In this document: positions 51,981 through 60,455 of the stretch, in pieces
Layout: every line of letters begins with the position of its first letter
Numbering within the stretch: the stretch's first letter is position 1
The notes under the pieces: model-generated
Told to the model about the DNA's origin: nothing
The model's input: only the letters and a program-made list of their open reading frames with translations
Databases searched by the model: none
Assembly: GCF_027497495.1 (NCBI RefSeq)
Contig: NZ_CP114205.1
Coordinates: forward strand, 5,146,001 to 5,210,000
From: Streptomyces tubercidicus
Lineage (GTDB): Bacteria > Actinomycetota > Actinomycetes > Streptomycetales > Streptomycetaceae
DNA length: 64,000 bases
Direction: 5' to 3'
Position numbers and translations under genes: made by a program

Positions 51981-53144
51981 GTGAGCAGCGATGACATCTC
52001 CCGCGACGGCCTCTCCCGCGACGGACTCTCCCAGGACGGCCTCGTCGCCCCGCCGGGCGCCAATCTCCCCGCCCTGCGCGGCCACAACGCCGCGCTGGTG
52101 CTGGGGCTGCTGCGCGCGGCCGGTGAGCAGGGGGTCAGCCGGCGGGAGCTCGCCGCACACACCGGGCTGACCCCGCAGGCCGTCAGCAAGATCACCGCGC
52201 GGCTGCGGGCCGAGGGGCTGGCCGCCGAGGCGGGGCGCCGCGCCTCCACGGGCGGCAAGCCCGCCACCGTCCTGCGGCTGGTGCCCGGGGCCCGGCACGC
52301 GGTCGGGCTCCACCTGGACCGCGATGAGCTCGTCGCGGTCCTCGCCGATCTCACCGGCGCCCCCGTTGCCGTACGCCGTGCCCCGCTCGCCTTCGAGGCG
52401 GGCGCCGGGCCGGTGCTCGACACCGCCGGACGGGAGGTCGCGGCGCTGCGCGCGGAGGCCGGCGGGCCGCCGGTGCTGGGCGCCGGGGTGGCCTGCCCGG
52501 GGCCGCTGGACCACACCGCCGGCGTCCTGCACCGGGTCACCGGCGCGCCCCAGTGGGACGGCTACCCGCTGCGGGACGCGCTCGCCGAGCGCCTCGGCCT
52601 GCCCGTCGTGCTCGACAAGGACACCAACGCGGCCGCGCTCGGCCTGGCCCGGGGGATGCCGTCCGGCGCCGGCTCGTTCGGCTATCTGCACCTGGGCACC
52701 GGCCTGGGCGCCGGGCTCGTCCTGGGTGGCGGCCTCTACCGCGGCCCGCGTACCGGCGCCGGGGAGTTCGGGCACCAGACCGTGCAGTGGGACGGGCCGC
52801 GCTGTGGCTGCGGACGGCGCGGCTGTATCGAGGCGCTGTGCCTGGCGGCGGTGGCCCGCGGCGATCTGCCGGGCGCGGCCGCGGTGTTGGGGGCGGGCGC
52901 CGCCAACCTCGTCGAGCTGCTGGACATCGACCGGGTGCTGCTCGGCGGGCGCACCGTACTGGAGAACCCCGACGGGTTCCTGGCGGGTGTGGCCGAGGTG
53001 CTCGGCGGTCAGGCGCGGGCCCGTGGCAGGACCGCGGTGCCGGTGGCGCTGGCCCGGGGCGGCGCGCGGGTGGTCGCGGACGGGGCGGCGGAGCTGGTGC
53101 TGGCGCCGCTGTTCGGGGTGCGGGGGGCGGCGTTGGTGTCGTGA
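51981..53144 (+). CDS. ROK-family transcriptional regulator
   Basis: The 387-aa protein has an N-terminal winged helix (about 30-90, VSRRELAAHTGLTPQAVSKITARLRAEGL) and a ROK sugar-kinase-like domain with CxCGxxGC as RCGCGRRGCIE (about 278). It lies divergent to the dehydrogenase, so sugar-dependent control is likely. GTG 51981 is chosen because GACAAT at 51968-51973 is 7 nt upstream (leaderless); ATG 51963 and 51972 are in frame too. A short acidic repeat (SRDGLSRDGLSQDGL) follows the start. Confidence 0.87.
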   Translation: MSSDDISRDGLSRDGLSQDGLVAPPGANLPALRGHNAALVLGLLRAAGEQGVSRRELAAHTGLTPQAVSKITARLRAEGLAAEAGRRASTGGKPATVLRLVPGARHAVGLHLDRDELVAVLADLTGAPVAVRRAPLAFEAGAGPVLDTAGREVAALRAEAGGPPVLGAGVACPGPLDHTAGVLHRVTGAPQWDGYPLRDALAERLGLPVVLDKDTNAAALGLARGMPSGAGSFGYLHLGTGLGAGLVLGGGLYRGPRTGAGEFGHQTVQWDGPRCGCGRRGCIEALCLAAVARGDLPGAAAVLGAGAANLVELLDIDRVLLGGRTVLENPDGFLAGVAEVLGGQARARGRTAVPVALARGGARVVADGAAELVLAPLFGVRGAALVS

Positions 53145-53170
53145 GGGGTGGGGCGGCGCTTTCCAGGGGG

Positions 53171-53192
53171 CCCGTGCCCGGCCGGGCACGGG
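53171..53192. terminator. 22-bp perfect palindrome after the ROK gene
   Basis: CCCGTGCCCGGCCGGGCACGGG is fully self-complementary. It starts 27 nt after the ROK stop and ends 16 nt before the GntR gene. It could end ROK transcription or bind a dimeric protein. Confidence 0.6.
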
Positions 53193-53208
53193 ATGCGAGG
53201 ATCACGCC

Positions 53209-53979
53209 GTGGAGTTCTCGTACGGCCAGGATCCTGGCGCACCCATCCGGTCCGGTGTCCCCGAGCACGGACGCATTCCCAAGTACTACGCGGCCAAGGT
53301 CGAAATCGCGGCGCTGCTGGCCGAGTTGGGCGAGGGTGAGCTGCTGCCCACCGAGCGGGAACTGGCGCTGCGCTTCGAGGTCTCCCGCGAGACGCTGCGG
53401 CAGGCGCTGCGGGAGCTGATCCTGGAGGGGCGGCTGCGGCGGCTGGGGCGCGGCACGGTCGTCGCGGGACCCAAGATGGAGCAGCCGCTGTCGCTCGCGA
53501 GCTATACGGAGGGCGTACGGGGCCAGGGCCGCAGGCCCGGCCGGAACCTCGTCAGCCTCGACCGCTTCCCGTGCCCGCCGCGGCTCGCCGCCGACCTGGG
53601 GCTCGAAGTGGGCGACGCCGTATGGCACATGGAGCGGGTGCTGCTCGCCGATGACGAGCGGGTCGGGCTGGAGAGCACCTATGTCGCCGTCGGGCGGGCC
53701 CCGGACCTGGACACCGACTTCACGCCGGACTCGTCCTTCTATGCCTACCTCCACGAGCGGCTCGGTATCGGCTTCGGTGACGCGGACGAGCGGCTGGAGA
53801 CCGTACTGGCCACGCCGCGCGAGGCGCTGCTGATCGGCACGCCGGGCGCGCTGCCGATGCTGCTGATCCACCGGCTGTCGCGGGACACCGCGGGCCGTCC
53901 GCTGGAGCGGGTGCGTTCGCTCTACCGGGGCGACCGGTTCTCCTTCACCACCCATCTGGGGACCTCGGCGCGGGGCTGA
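53209..53979 (+). CDS. GntR-family (HutC-type) transcriptional regulator
   Basis: The 256-aa protein has a winged-helix domain (about 25-90; LPTERELALRFEVSRETLRQALREL) and a UTRA effector domain (about 100-250). It is placed immediately upstream of the phosphonate cluster and is its likely regulator, perhaps sensing aminoethylphosphonate. GTG 53209 is preceded by a GAGGAT -10-like hexamer (53197-53202), which suggests a leaderless transcript. A 163-nt gap with a possible operator follows. Confidence 0.87.
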   Translation: MEFSYGQDPGAPIRSGVPEHGRIPKYYAAKVEIAALLAELGEGELLPTERELALRFEVSRETLRQALRELILEGRLRRLGRGTVVAGPKMEQPLSLASYTEGVRGQGRRPGRNLVSLDRFPCPPRLAADLGLEVGDAVWHMERVLLADDERVGLESTYVAVGRAPDLDTDFTPDSSFYAYLHERLGIGFGDADERLETVLATPREALLIGTPGALPMLLIHRLSRDTAGRPLERVRSLYRGDRFSFTTHLGTSARG

Positions 53980-54056
53980 GGCGCCCGGCACCGGTCCGGG
54001 CCCGACCCCCCCCGAAAGGGCACGACCGCCCCCTGAAAAGTCACGAGAAGATAACG

Positions 54057-54066
54057 GGTCTAGGCC
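54057..54066. promoter_or_regulatory. Possible GntR/HutC operator before the phosphonate operon
   Basis: GGTCTAGGCC is a near-palindrome of the GT-N-TA-N-AC kind bound by HutC-type regulators. It lies in an AT-richer part (54035-54075) upstream of the oxidoreductase gene, where a promoter is expected. Confidence 0.35.
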
Positions 54067-54142
54067 AAGTTTGCCGTCCCGTTCACCCGCGCGTCGCCGG
54101 ACGACCCCCCACGGGCCACCCACCGCCGCGACCGTCTGGGGC

Positions 54143-55264
54143 ATGCGAGTGACAGTGGTCGGAGCCGGGGTGCTGGGAACCATGCACGCCTGGCAGGCAA
54201 TCGAGCGGGGCCACGAGGTCCTGCACATCGAGCGGGAGACCGAGGCCCGTGGCGCCTCGGTCCGTAACTTCGGGCAGATCTGGGTCAGCGGGCGGGCCGG
54301 CGGCGAGGAGCTGGACACCGCGCTGCGCGCCCGGGAGCTGTGGGAGGGCATCGGCGCCCGCGTCCCCGCCCTCGGCTTCCGGGCCATCGGCTCCCTGACC
54401 GTCGTCAAGAACGCCGCCGAGCGGGCGGTCGCCGAGGCCGCGGCCCGCCGCCCCGACGCCGCCGCCCGCGGCTACCGGCTGCTGGACGCCGACCAGGCCC
54501 GCGCCCTCAACCCCGCCCTGCGCGGCGAGTTCGCGGGCGCCCTGTGGTGCGAACGGGACGCCGCCGTCGAACCGCGGATCGCCCAGCGCGCCCTGAAGGC
54601 GGCGCTGCTGGAGTCCGGCCGGTACCGCTACCTCGGGGGCCGGGAGGTCCGCGAGGTGCTCGGGGAGCGCGCCGTACGCGACGATCACGGCGAGGTCCAC
54701 CACGGGGACGCCGTCGTCCTGTGCACCGGCGCCTGGCTCGGCGGTCTGGTCCGCGAGCTGCTCCCCGATCTGCCGGTGCGCCGGGTCCGGCTGCAGATGA
54801 TGCAGACCGACCCGCTCGGCGAACCGCTGACCACCTCCGTCGCCGACGCCGACAGCTTCCGCTACTACCCGGCCTACCGCAGCGACGCCCTGGACGCCCT
54901 CAACGCGGGCCAGGCCCAGGCGCCGACCGCCGCCGCGCACAAGATGCAGCTGCTGATGGTCCAGCGCGCCGACGGCGGCCTGACCATCGGCGACACCCAC
55001 GAATACGAGGCGCCCTTCGCCTTCGACACCGTCGAGGAGCCGTACGAGCACCTCACCGGCGTCGTCGAGTCCGTTCTGGGCCGCCCGCTGCCCCGTATCC
55101 GCCACCGCTGGGCCGGGGTCTACGCCCAGTGCACGGACACCTCCCGCGTCGTGCACCGGCAGCAGGCCCGCGACGGCGTCTGGCTGGTGACCGGTCCCGG
55201 CGGGCGCGGGATGACCTGCGCCCCCGCCATCGCCGAGACCACCGCGAACGAACTGGGCTGGTGA
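54143..55264 (+). CDS. FAD-dependent oxidoreductase of phosphonate catabolism (TIGR03364-like)
   Basis: The 373-aa flavoenzyme of the DAO family has the dinucleotide motif VVGAGVLGTMHAWQAIERGHEV (about 5-26), ERETEARGASVRNFGQIWVSG and a C-terminal TGPGGRGMTCAPAIAE. In the named family the enzyme occurs beside a PhnX-like hydrolase and an aminoethylphosphonate transporter, as here. It probably oxidises 2-aminoethylphosphonate or its N-methyl form to phosphonoacetaldehyde. No strong ribosome site precedes ATG 54143. The stop overlaps the next start as GTGA. Confidence 0.87.
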   Translation: MRVTVVGAGVLGTMHAWQAIERGHEVLHIERETEARGASVRNFGQIWVSGRAGGEELDTALRARELWEGIGARVPALGFRAIGSLTVVKNAAERAVAEAAARRPDAAARGYRLLDADQARALNPALRGEFAGALWCERDAAVEPRIAQRALKAALLESGRYRYLGGREVREVLGERAVRDDHGEVHHGDAVVLCTGAWLGGLVRELLPDLPVRRVRLQMMQTDPLGEPLTTSVADADSFRYYPAYRSDALDALNAGQAQAPTAAAHKMQLLMVQRADGGLTIGDTHEYEAPFAFDTVEEPYEHLTGVVESVLGRPLPRIRHRWAGVYAQCTDTSRVVHRQQARDGVWLVTGPGGRGMTCAPAIAETTANELGW

Positions 55265-56091
55265 GGAAGTTGACACACCCCGACATGACATCCGACCCGC
55301 GCGACAACCACAGCGACAACTACAGCCACGACCTCAGCGACAGTGACAACGGCAGCGACAACCCCAGCGACAGCGGCAACGAGAGCGAGAGCCACATGCC
55401 CCCCGCCCCCCGCGACTGCCCGCTGGTCGTTCTCGACATGGCCGGTACCACCGTCGCCGACGGCGGCCTGGTCGAGCGGGCCTTCGAGGTCGCCGCCGGC
55501 CACCTGGGCGTCGAACCCGGCAGTGCCGACCACGCCGAGAAGCTCGCCTACGTACGGGCCACCATGGGCGAGTCCAAGATCTCCGTGTTCCGCCACCTCT
55601 TCGGCGACGAGGCCGCCGCCCGGCGCGCCAACACCGCCTTCGAGACGGCCTACGGGGAGCTGGTCGACGGGGGCAGGATCGCGCCGGTCCCCGGTGCCCG
55701 GGAGGCGATCGAGGCGCTGCGGGAGGCCGGGCGCACCGTCGTCCTCAGCACCGGCTTCGCCCGGGTCACCCAGGACGCCATCCTCGACGCGCTCGGCTGG
55801 CAGGACCTGGTCCCGCTCACCCTCTGCCCGGCCGACGCGGGCGGTCGCGGCCGCCCCTACCCCGACATGGTCCTCACGGCGCTGCTGCGCACCCGGGCCA
55901 CCGACTCCGTCCAGGGGATCGCGGTGGCCGGTGACACCTCGTACGACATGCTCTCCGGGCGGCGGGCCGGTGCCTCGGTCGTCGCGGGCGTGCTGACCGG
56001 TGCGCACGACCGGGCGCAGCTGGAGTCGGCCGGTGCCACCCATGTCCTCGGGTCGGTCGCCGAACTGCCCGCGCTGCTGGGAGTGGTGTGA
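55261..56091 (+). CDS. Phosphonatase-like hydrolase (HAD family, TIGR03351-like)
   Basis: The HAD enzyme is expected to split phosphonoacetaldehyde. It has the PhnX-type nucleophile motif (VVLDMAGTT), a cap-domain Lys in ATMGESKISVFRHLFG where PhnX has its Schiff-base lysine, and AVAGDTSYDMLSG with the acidic motif. The start is uncertain: GTG 55261 overlaps the upstream stop and gives an N-terminal 45-residue Ser/Asp/Asn/His-rich extension with coding-like third positions. ATG 55396 gives the usual family length (231 aa). ATG 55285 is a third option. Confidence 0.85.
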   Translation: MRKLTHPDMTSDPRDNHSDNYSHDLSDSDNGSDNPSDSGNESESHMPPAPRDCPLVVLDMAGTTVADGGLVERAFEVAAGHLGVEPGSADHAEKLAYVRATMGESKISVFRHLFGDEAAARRANTAFETAYGELVDGGRIAPVPGAREAIEALREAGRTVVLSTGFARVTQDAILDALGWQDLVPLTLCPADAGGRGRPYPDMVLTALLRTRATDSVQGIAVAGDTSYDMLSGRRAGASVVAGVLTGAHDRAQLESAGATHVLGSVAELPALLGVV

Positions 56092-56092
56092 G

Positions 56093-57265
56093 ATGCCCGC
56101 CTCAGCCGCCGCCGCACCCGCCCGGTCCGCGGCCCCGGACCCGTCCCGGTCCCCGTCCCCGGCCCCGGCCGCGTCCGGCATCCGCTTCGACCAGGTGTCC
56201 GTGGCCTACGGCAAGCACGGCGAGCACACCGTCCTGGACTCCTTCGACCTGACCGTCGAACCGGGCGAGGTGATGGCCCTGCTCGGCCCGTCCGGCTCCG
56301 GCAAGACCACCGCGCTGCGGACGGTCGCCGGATTCGTCGAGCCGTCCGCCGGGCGGGTGCTGATCGGCGGCCGTGACATGACCGGCCTGCCGCCCCACAA
56401 GCGCGGTATCGGCATGGTCGTCCAGCAGTACGCGCTGTTCCCGCACATGAAGGTCGCCGAGAACGTCGCCTTCGGCCTCAAGGCGCAGAAGACGCCGCGC
56501 GCCGAGATCCCCGGCCGGGTCGCCGAGGCCCTGGAGATGACCGGTATGGCGGCCTACGCGGGGCGGCATCCCCGGGAGCTGTCCGGCGGACAGCAGCAGC
56601 GGGTCGCCCTCGCGCGGGCGCTCGCCATCCGCCCCGGCGTGCTGCTGCTGGACGAACCGCTGTCCGCGCTCGACGCCCAGCTGCGCTCCGGTATGCTCGC
56701 CGAACTCGCCCGGCTGCACCGCGAGTTGCCGGACGTCTCGATCCTCTACGTCACCCACGACCAGATCGAGGCGCTGACCCTGGCCGACCGGATCGCGGTG
56801 CTGGACCGGGCCCGGCTGCAGGACTGCGGCACCCCGCAGCAGCTCTACCGGCGCCCGCGCACCGAGTTCACCGCCTCCTTCGTCGGCACCGCCAATCTGC
56901 TGCCGGTGACGGTGCGCGGCGGCGGTGTCGAGTTCGCCGGCCGGCCGCTGACCGTGCCCGTCGGCGACGAGGTGGCCGAGGGCGCCGCCGCGACCCTCTG
57001 CGTGCGCCCGCACCTCGTCGGTCTCGGGGAGCCCCCGCAGGCCGACGGCCACCGCAACACGCTGCGCGGCACGCTCACCGAAGTGCAGTGGCGCGGGGCG
57101 ACGCACCGTCTGTACGCGGCGGTCGACGGCCACCGCGTACTGGCCGACGTCCGCGAACTGCGCACGACCCCGGCACTGGGCGATGACGTCACGCTGCACT
57201 TCGCGCCCGAGGACGCGGTCCTCATCCCGGCGGGGCTGAGCGAGGGCGGTGCGCCCGATGCCTAA
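56093..57265 (+). CDS. phnT: 2-aminoethylphosphonate ABC transporter, ATP-binding protein
   Basis: The 390-aa ATPase powers phosphonate import. Walker A GPSGSGKTT (about 65), Q-loop MVVQQYALFPHM, signature LSGGQQQR (about 164), Walker B LLLDEPLSALD and H-loop YVTHDQ are all present. A C-terminal regulatory TOBE domain (about 280-385) follows. The 30-residue N-terminal Ala/Pro/Ser stretch is an extension to the core. It starts 1 nt after the hydrolase stop and overlaps the next gene by 8 nt. The phosphonate call rests on neighbouring genes. Confidence 0.87.
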   Translation: MPASAAAAPARSAAPDPSRSPSPAPAASGIRFDQVSVAYGKHGEHTVLDSFDLTVEPGEVMALLGPSGSGKTTALRTVAGFVEPSAGRVLIGGRDMTGLPPHKRGIGMVVQQYALFPHMKVAENVAFGLKAQKTPRAEIPGRVAEALEMTGMAAYAGRHPRELSGGQQQRVALARALAIRPGVLLLDEPLSALDAQLRSGMLAELARLHRELPDVSILYVTHDQIEALTLADRIAVLDRARLQDCGTPQQLYRRPRTEFTASFVGTANLLPVTVRGGGVEFAGRPLTVPVGDEVAEGAAATLCVRPHLVGLGEPPQADGHRNTLRGTLTEVQWRGATHRLYAAVDGHRVLADVRELRTTPALGDDVTLHFAPEDAVLIPAGLSEGGAPDA

Positions 57266-58316
57266 CGTGACGCCGAGGACGGATACGGCGGATATGGCGG
57301 ATACGGCGGATACGGCGGATACGGCCGTGGGCGCCGCGAGGGCCACACCGGACGGCGCCGCGACGGCCGCCCCGTACGGGACCGCGAACACCACCCCGTA
57401 CGGGACCGCGAAGGCCGCCCCGCTCCCGACCCCCCGCCGCCGGTCGATCCGCCGCCCCGGCCCCGCCCTCTGGTCCCTCCCGCCCCTCGCCGCCCTCGCC
57501 CTGGTCTTCCTCTACCCGCTGGCCCTGGTGGTCTGGCAGTCCTTCACCCCGGAGGAGGGCGGGCACTCCGCCGCCCCCTACACCGAGGTGCTCGCCGAGG
57601 CGTCCTTCCGCGAGGCGCTGACGAACACCGTGCTGATCGCCGTCGGCGCCACCGTCGGCGCCCTGCTCCTCGGGCTGCTGCTCTCCCTCGTCATCGCCTT
57701 CGTCCCGTTCCCCGGCGGCCGGGCGCTCAGCCGCTTCATCGACCTCTTCCTCGCCTTCCCCTCCTTCCTGATCACCCTCGCCCTGCTGTTCCTGTACGGC
57801 ACCGTCGGCATGGCCAACGGCCTGTGGACGGATCTCACCGGTGCCTCCCATGGGCCGCTGGATTTCCTCCACACCCCCTGGGGCGTGCTGCTGGCCGAGG
57901 TCACCTACTTCACCCCGTTCGTGATGCGGCCGCTGCTCGCCGCTTTCTCGCAGCTGGAGACCGGGCAGCTGGAGGCCGCCGCCTCCCTGGGCGCCCGGCC
58001 GTGGCGGATCGTACGGACGGTGATCCTGCCGGAGGCGCTGCCCGCGCTCGCGGCGGGCGGTGCGCTGGTCCTGGTGCTGTGCCTGAACGAGTTCGGCATC
58101 GTCCTCTTCACCGGCGCCAAGGACGTCGTCACGCTCCCGATGCTCGTCTACACCAAGGCCATGCTCGACGGTGACTACACCGGAGCCTGCGTCGTGGCCG
58201 TCGTCAACATCGCGCTGTCCGTCGCGCTCTACGCCCTCTACCGGACCCTGATGTCCCGTACGGGTGCCACCGCCGGGCCGCGCTCAGGAGGGGTGCCCCA
58301 CCGTGCTGGTGCATAG
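57258..58316 (+). CDS. phnU: 2-aminoethylphosphonate ABC transporter, permease
   Basis: The 352-aa membrane protein starts with a 70-residue soluble stretch that contains a 9-bp DNA repeat (57281-57327) encoding Thr-Ala-Asp units. A normal binding-protein-dependent permease with six helices and the EAA loop (LEAAASLGARPWRIVRTVILPEALPA, about 240) follows. It overlaps both neighbours. The substrate is inferred from the cluster; the U/V naming of the two permeases is arbitrary. Confidence 0.85.
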   Translation: MPNVTPRTDTADMADTADTADTAVGAARATPDGAATAAPYGTANTTPYGTAKAAPLPTPRRRSIRRPGPALWSLPPLAALALVFLYPLALVVWQSFTPEEGGHSAAPYTEVLAEASFREALTNTVLIAVGATVGALLLGLLLSLVIAFVPFPGGRALSRFIDLFLAFPSFLITLALLFLYGTVGMANGLWTDLTGASHGPLDFLHTPWGVLLAEVTYFTPFVMRPLLAAFSQLETGQLEAAASLGARPWRIVRTVILPEALPALAAGGALVLVLCLNEFGIVLFTGAKDVVTLPMLVYTKAMLDGDYTGACVVAVVNIALSVALYALYRTLMSRTGATAGPRSGGVPHRAGA

Positions 58317-59100
58317 CAGGCCCGCCCGCCGGGCCCTCCAGATCCTTTTCCTCGTCCTCTTCCTGCCGGTCTTCGCGCTGCCGCTGCTGGTGATCGTCGC
58401 CGCGTCCTTCGCGAGCAGCTGGAGCGGCACCCTGCCGTCCGGGATGACCCTGAAGCACTACCAGGACATCGCACACGGCGAGGCGCTGGACGCCCTGCTC
58501 ACCAGCGTCCTGACCGCACTGGCCGCGAGCCTCGCCGCGCTCACCGCCGGCACCTGGGCCGCCCTGGCCGCCGAGAAGCTGGGCCGCCGCGCCCGCCGCC
58601 TCCTGGACGCCCTCTTCCTGCTCCCCGTCGCCGTCCCCTCCGTGGTCGTCGGCCTGTCCCTCCTCGTGGCCTTCTCCCGTCCCCCGTTCCTGCTCAACGG
58701 CACTCCGCAGATCGTGATCCTGGCCCACACCGTGCTGGTCACCGCCTTCGCCTACCAGTCCGTGACGGCCGCCCTGACCCGCCTCGATCCGGCCTACGAG
58801 CAGAGCGCGGCCGGCCTCGGCGCCCGCCCCGCGTACGTCCTGTGGCGGGTCAAACTGCCCCTGCTGCTGCCGTCGCTCACCGCGGCCGCGGGCCTGTGCT
58901 TCGCCCTGTCCATGGGCGAGCTGAGCGCCACGATGATGCTCTATCCGCCCGACTGGCTGCCGCTGCCGGTCCAGATCTTCGCCGCCACCGACCGCGGCGC
59001 CCTGTTCGCCGGGGCCGCCCTGGCGGTGACCCTGATGGCCGCCACCCTGCTCGTCCTCTTCGTCGTCTCCCGTATCCGCACCCGGGCCGCATACCGCTGA
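58303..59100 (+). CDS. phnV: 2-aminoethylphosphonate ABC transporter, second permease
   Basis: The 265-aa permease has six helices and the EAA-type loop YEQSAAGLGARPAYVLWRVKLPLLLPSL. It starts at GTG 58303, preceded by AGGAGGGG, and overlaps the first permease by 14 nt. It pairs with PhnU to form the channel. Confidence 0.86.
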   Translation: MLVHSRPARRALQILFLVLFLPVFALPLLVIVAASFASSWSGTLPSGMTLKHYQDIAHGEALDALLTSVLTALAASLAALTAGTWAALAAEKLGRRARRLLDALFLLPVAVPSVVVGLSLLVAFSRPPFLLNGTPQIVILAHTVLVTAFAYQSVTAALTRLDPAYEQSAAGLGARPAYVLWRVKLPLLLPSLTAAAGLCFALSMGELSATMMLYPPDWLPLPVQIFAATDRGALFAGAALAVTLMAATLLVLFVVSRIRTRAAYR

Positions 59101-59149
59101 CCCCTACAACCACCAACCCCTACAACCACCAACCCCTGCAACCACCATG
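59101..59149. repeat. Three direct repeats before the binding-protein gene
   Basis: The unit cccctacaaccaccaa recurs three times in a row (the last with a g). It lies between the second permease and the ribosome site TAGGAGTT of the next gene. Confidence 0.8.
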
Positions 59150-59172
59150 TCTTCCTTAGGAGTTACCTCGCC

Positions 59173-60246
59173 ATGTCCCGCCTCCACCCCCTCCGCAAGC
59201 CGCTCGCCGCCTGCTGCGGCGCCCTCACCCTCGGCCTCCCGCTCACCGCCTGCGGCGGCGCCTCCACCGCCGACCCGCACGCCAAGGAGGTCACCGTCTA
59301 CAGCGCCGACGGCCTCAAGAGCGAGCAGGGCGACGGGTTCTACGACACGGTCTTCAAGGACTTCGAGAAGAAGACCGGCATCAAGGTCAACTACGTCGAG
59401 AGCGGCTCCGGCGCGGCCGTCCAGCGACTGGCCCGCGAACGGGCCAACACCAAGGCGGACGTGCTCGTCACCCTCCCGCCCTTCATCCAGCAGGCCGACG
59501 GCAAGAACCTCCTGGACACCTACCGCCCCAAGGGTTCCGAGCAGGTCGCCGCCGCGGACAAGGACCCCGCCGGCAAGTGGACCTCGATCGTCAACAACTA
59601 CTTCTGCTTCATCTACAACAAGAAGGAGCTGAAGCAGGCCCCCGCCACCTGGCAGGACCTCCTGGACGCCAAGTTCAAGAACAAGCTCCAGTACTCCACC
59701 CCGGGCGTCGCCGGCGACGGCACCGCCGTTCTGATCAAGGCCCTGCACGACTTCGGCGGCCGCGGCCCCGCCATGGACTACCTCAAAAAGCTCCAGGCCA
59801 ACAACGTCGGCCCGTCCTCCTCCACCGGCCAGCTCGCCCCCAAGACGGACAAGGGCGAACTCCTGGTGGCCAACGGCGATGTCCAGATGAACTACGCCAA
59901 CATGAAGTCCATGCCCCACCAGGGCATCTTCTTCCCCGCCGCCAAGCCCGGCGCCAAGCCCACCACCTTCGCCCTCCCCTACGCGGCCGGCCTGGTCAAG
60001 AACGCCCCCCACAACGCCAACGCCAAGAAGCTCCTCGACTACCTCCTCTCCGCCCCCGTCCAACGCCAGGTCTCCTCAGTCGGCGGCGGCTTCACCTCCC
60101 GCAAGGACATCAAGCCCACCGACCCCCACGCCACCGACCTCGCCAAGCTCATGAAGAACGTCGACATCTTCCACCCCGACTGGAACGACCTCGACAAGAA
60201 CCTGGACTCCTACGTGGACGCTTGGCGGGAGGCCACCGGCGGGTGA
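59173..60246 (+). CDS. phnS: 2-aminoethylphosphonate ABC transporter, substrate-binding lipoprotein
   Basis: The 357-aa lipoprotein has a signal peptide and lipobox LPLTACGG (Cys about 28). The mature two-lobe binding protein has EVTVYSADGLKSEQGDGFYDTVFKDFEKKTGIKVNYVESGSG at the start and a YSTPGVAGDGTA motif typical of the iron/phosphonate-type group. It binds substrate outside and delivers it to PhnU/PhnV. TAGGAG precedes the ATG by about 15 nt. It is the last gene of the operon. Confidence 0.88.
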   Translation: MSRLHPLRKPLAACCGALTLGLPLTACGGASTADPHAKEVTVYSADGLKSEQGDGFYDTVFKDFEKKTGIKVNYVESGSGAAVQRLARERANTKADVLVTLPPFIQQADGKNLLDTYRPKGSEQVAAADKDPAGKWTSIVNNYFCFIYNKKELKQAPATWQDLLDAKFKNKLQYSTPGVAGDGTAVLIKALHDFGGRGPAMDYLKKLQANNVGPSSSTGQLAPKTDKGELLVANGDVQMNYANMKSMPHQGIFFPAAKPGAKPTTFALPYAAGLVKNAPHNANAKKLLDYLLSAPVQRQVSSVGGGFTSRKDIKPTDPHATDLAKLMKNVDIFHPDWNDLDKNLDSYVDAWREATGG

Positions 60247-60270
60247 GCCACCGCCCGGGGGATCCGTGCT

Positions 60271-60316
60271 GGCCCGTGCCTGCCCGCGCCCGCCTTCGCG
60301 GACGGGCACGGGCCTC
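60271..60316 (+). terminator. Terminator of the phosphonate operon
   Basis: A GGCCCGTGCC...GGCACGGGCC stem continues inward with smaller stems around a CCGCCTTCG loop, 25 nt after phnS. It also meets the end of the minus-strand remnant at 60315. Confidence 0.7.
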
Positions 60317-60455
60317 ACCCGGCTGTGAACTCGTACTGCAGCTCGTAGAGATGGCCCGCTCAGCTCGGCCGGCAGCACCGGCGTGCCGACCCTGAGCGTT
60401 CGTGCAGTGGGCGGTTGTCGACGGTGTCGGTGCTGTCGCCGGGCACGCCGGTCAT
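60315..60455 (-). pseudogene. Degenerate small gene coupled to the UTRA gene
   Basis: An ATG at 60455 overlaps the UTRA gene stop (ATGA). The reading passes through three frames: MTGVPGDSTDTVDNRPLHER, then RVGTPVLPAELSG, then HLYELQYEFTAG and a stop at 60315. Removing four bases (CTCA) near 60395 and adding one near 60350 would join them into one ~45-residue protein. As it stands, only a 31-residue product can be made. The reconstruction is mine and has not been checked against relatives. Confidence 0.4.

Noticed and set aside
53171..53192. Operator of the GntR gene
   Set aside because: A 22-bp GC palindrome right after the ROK stop fits a terminator better, and it lacks the GT-N-TA-N-AC pattern of HutC operators.
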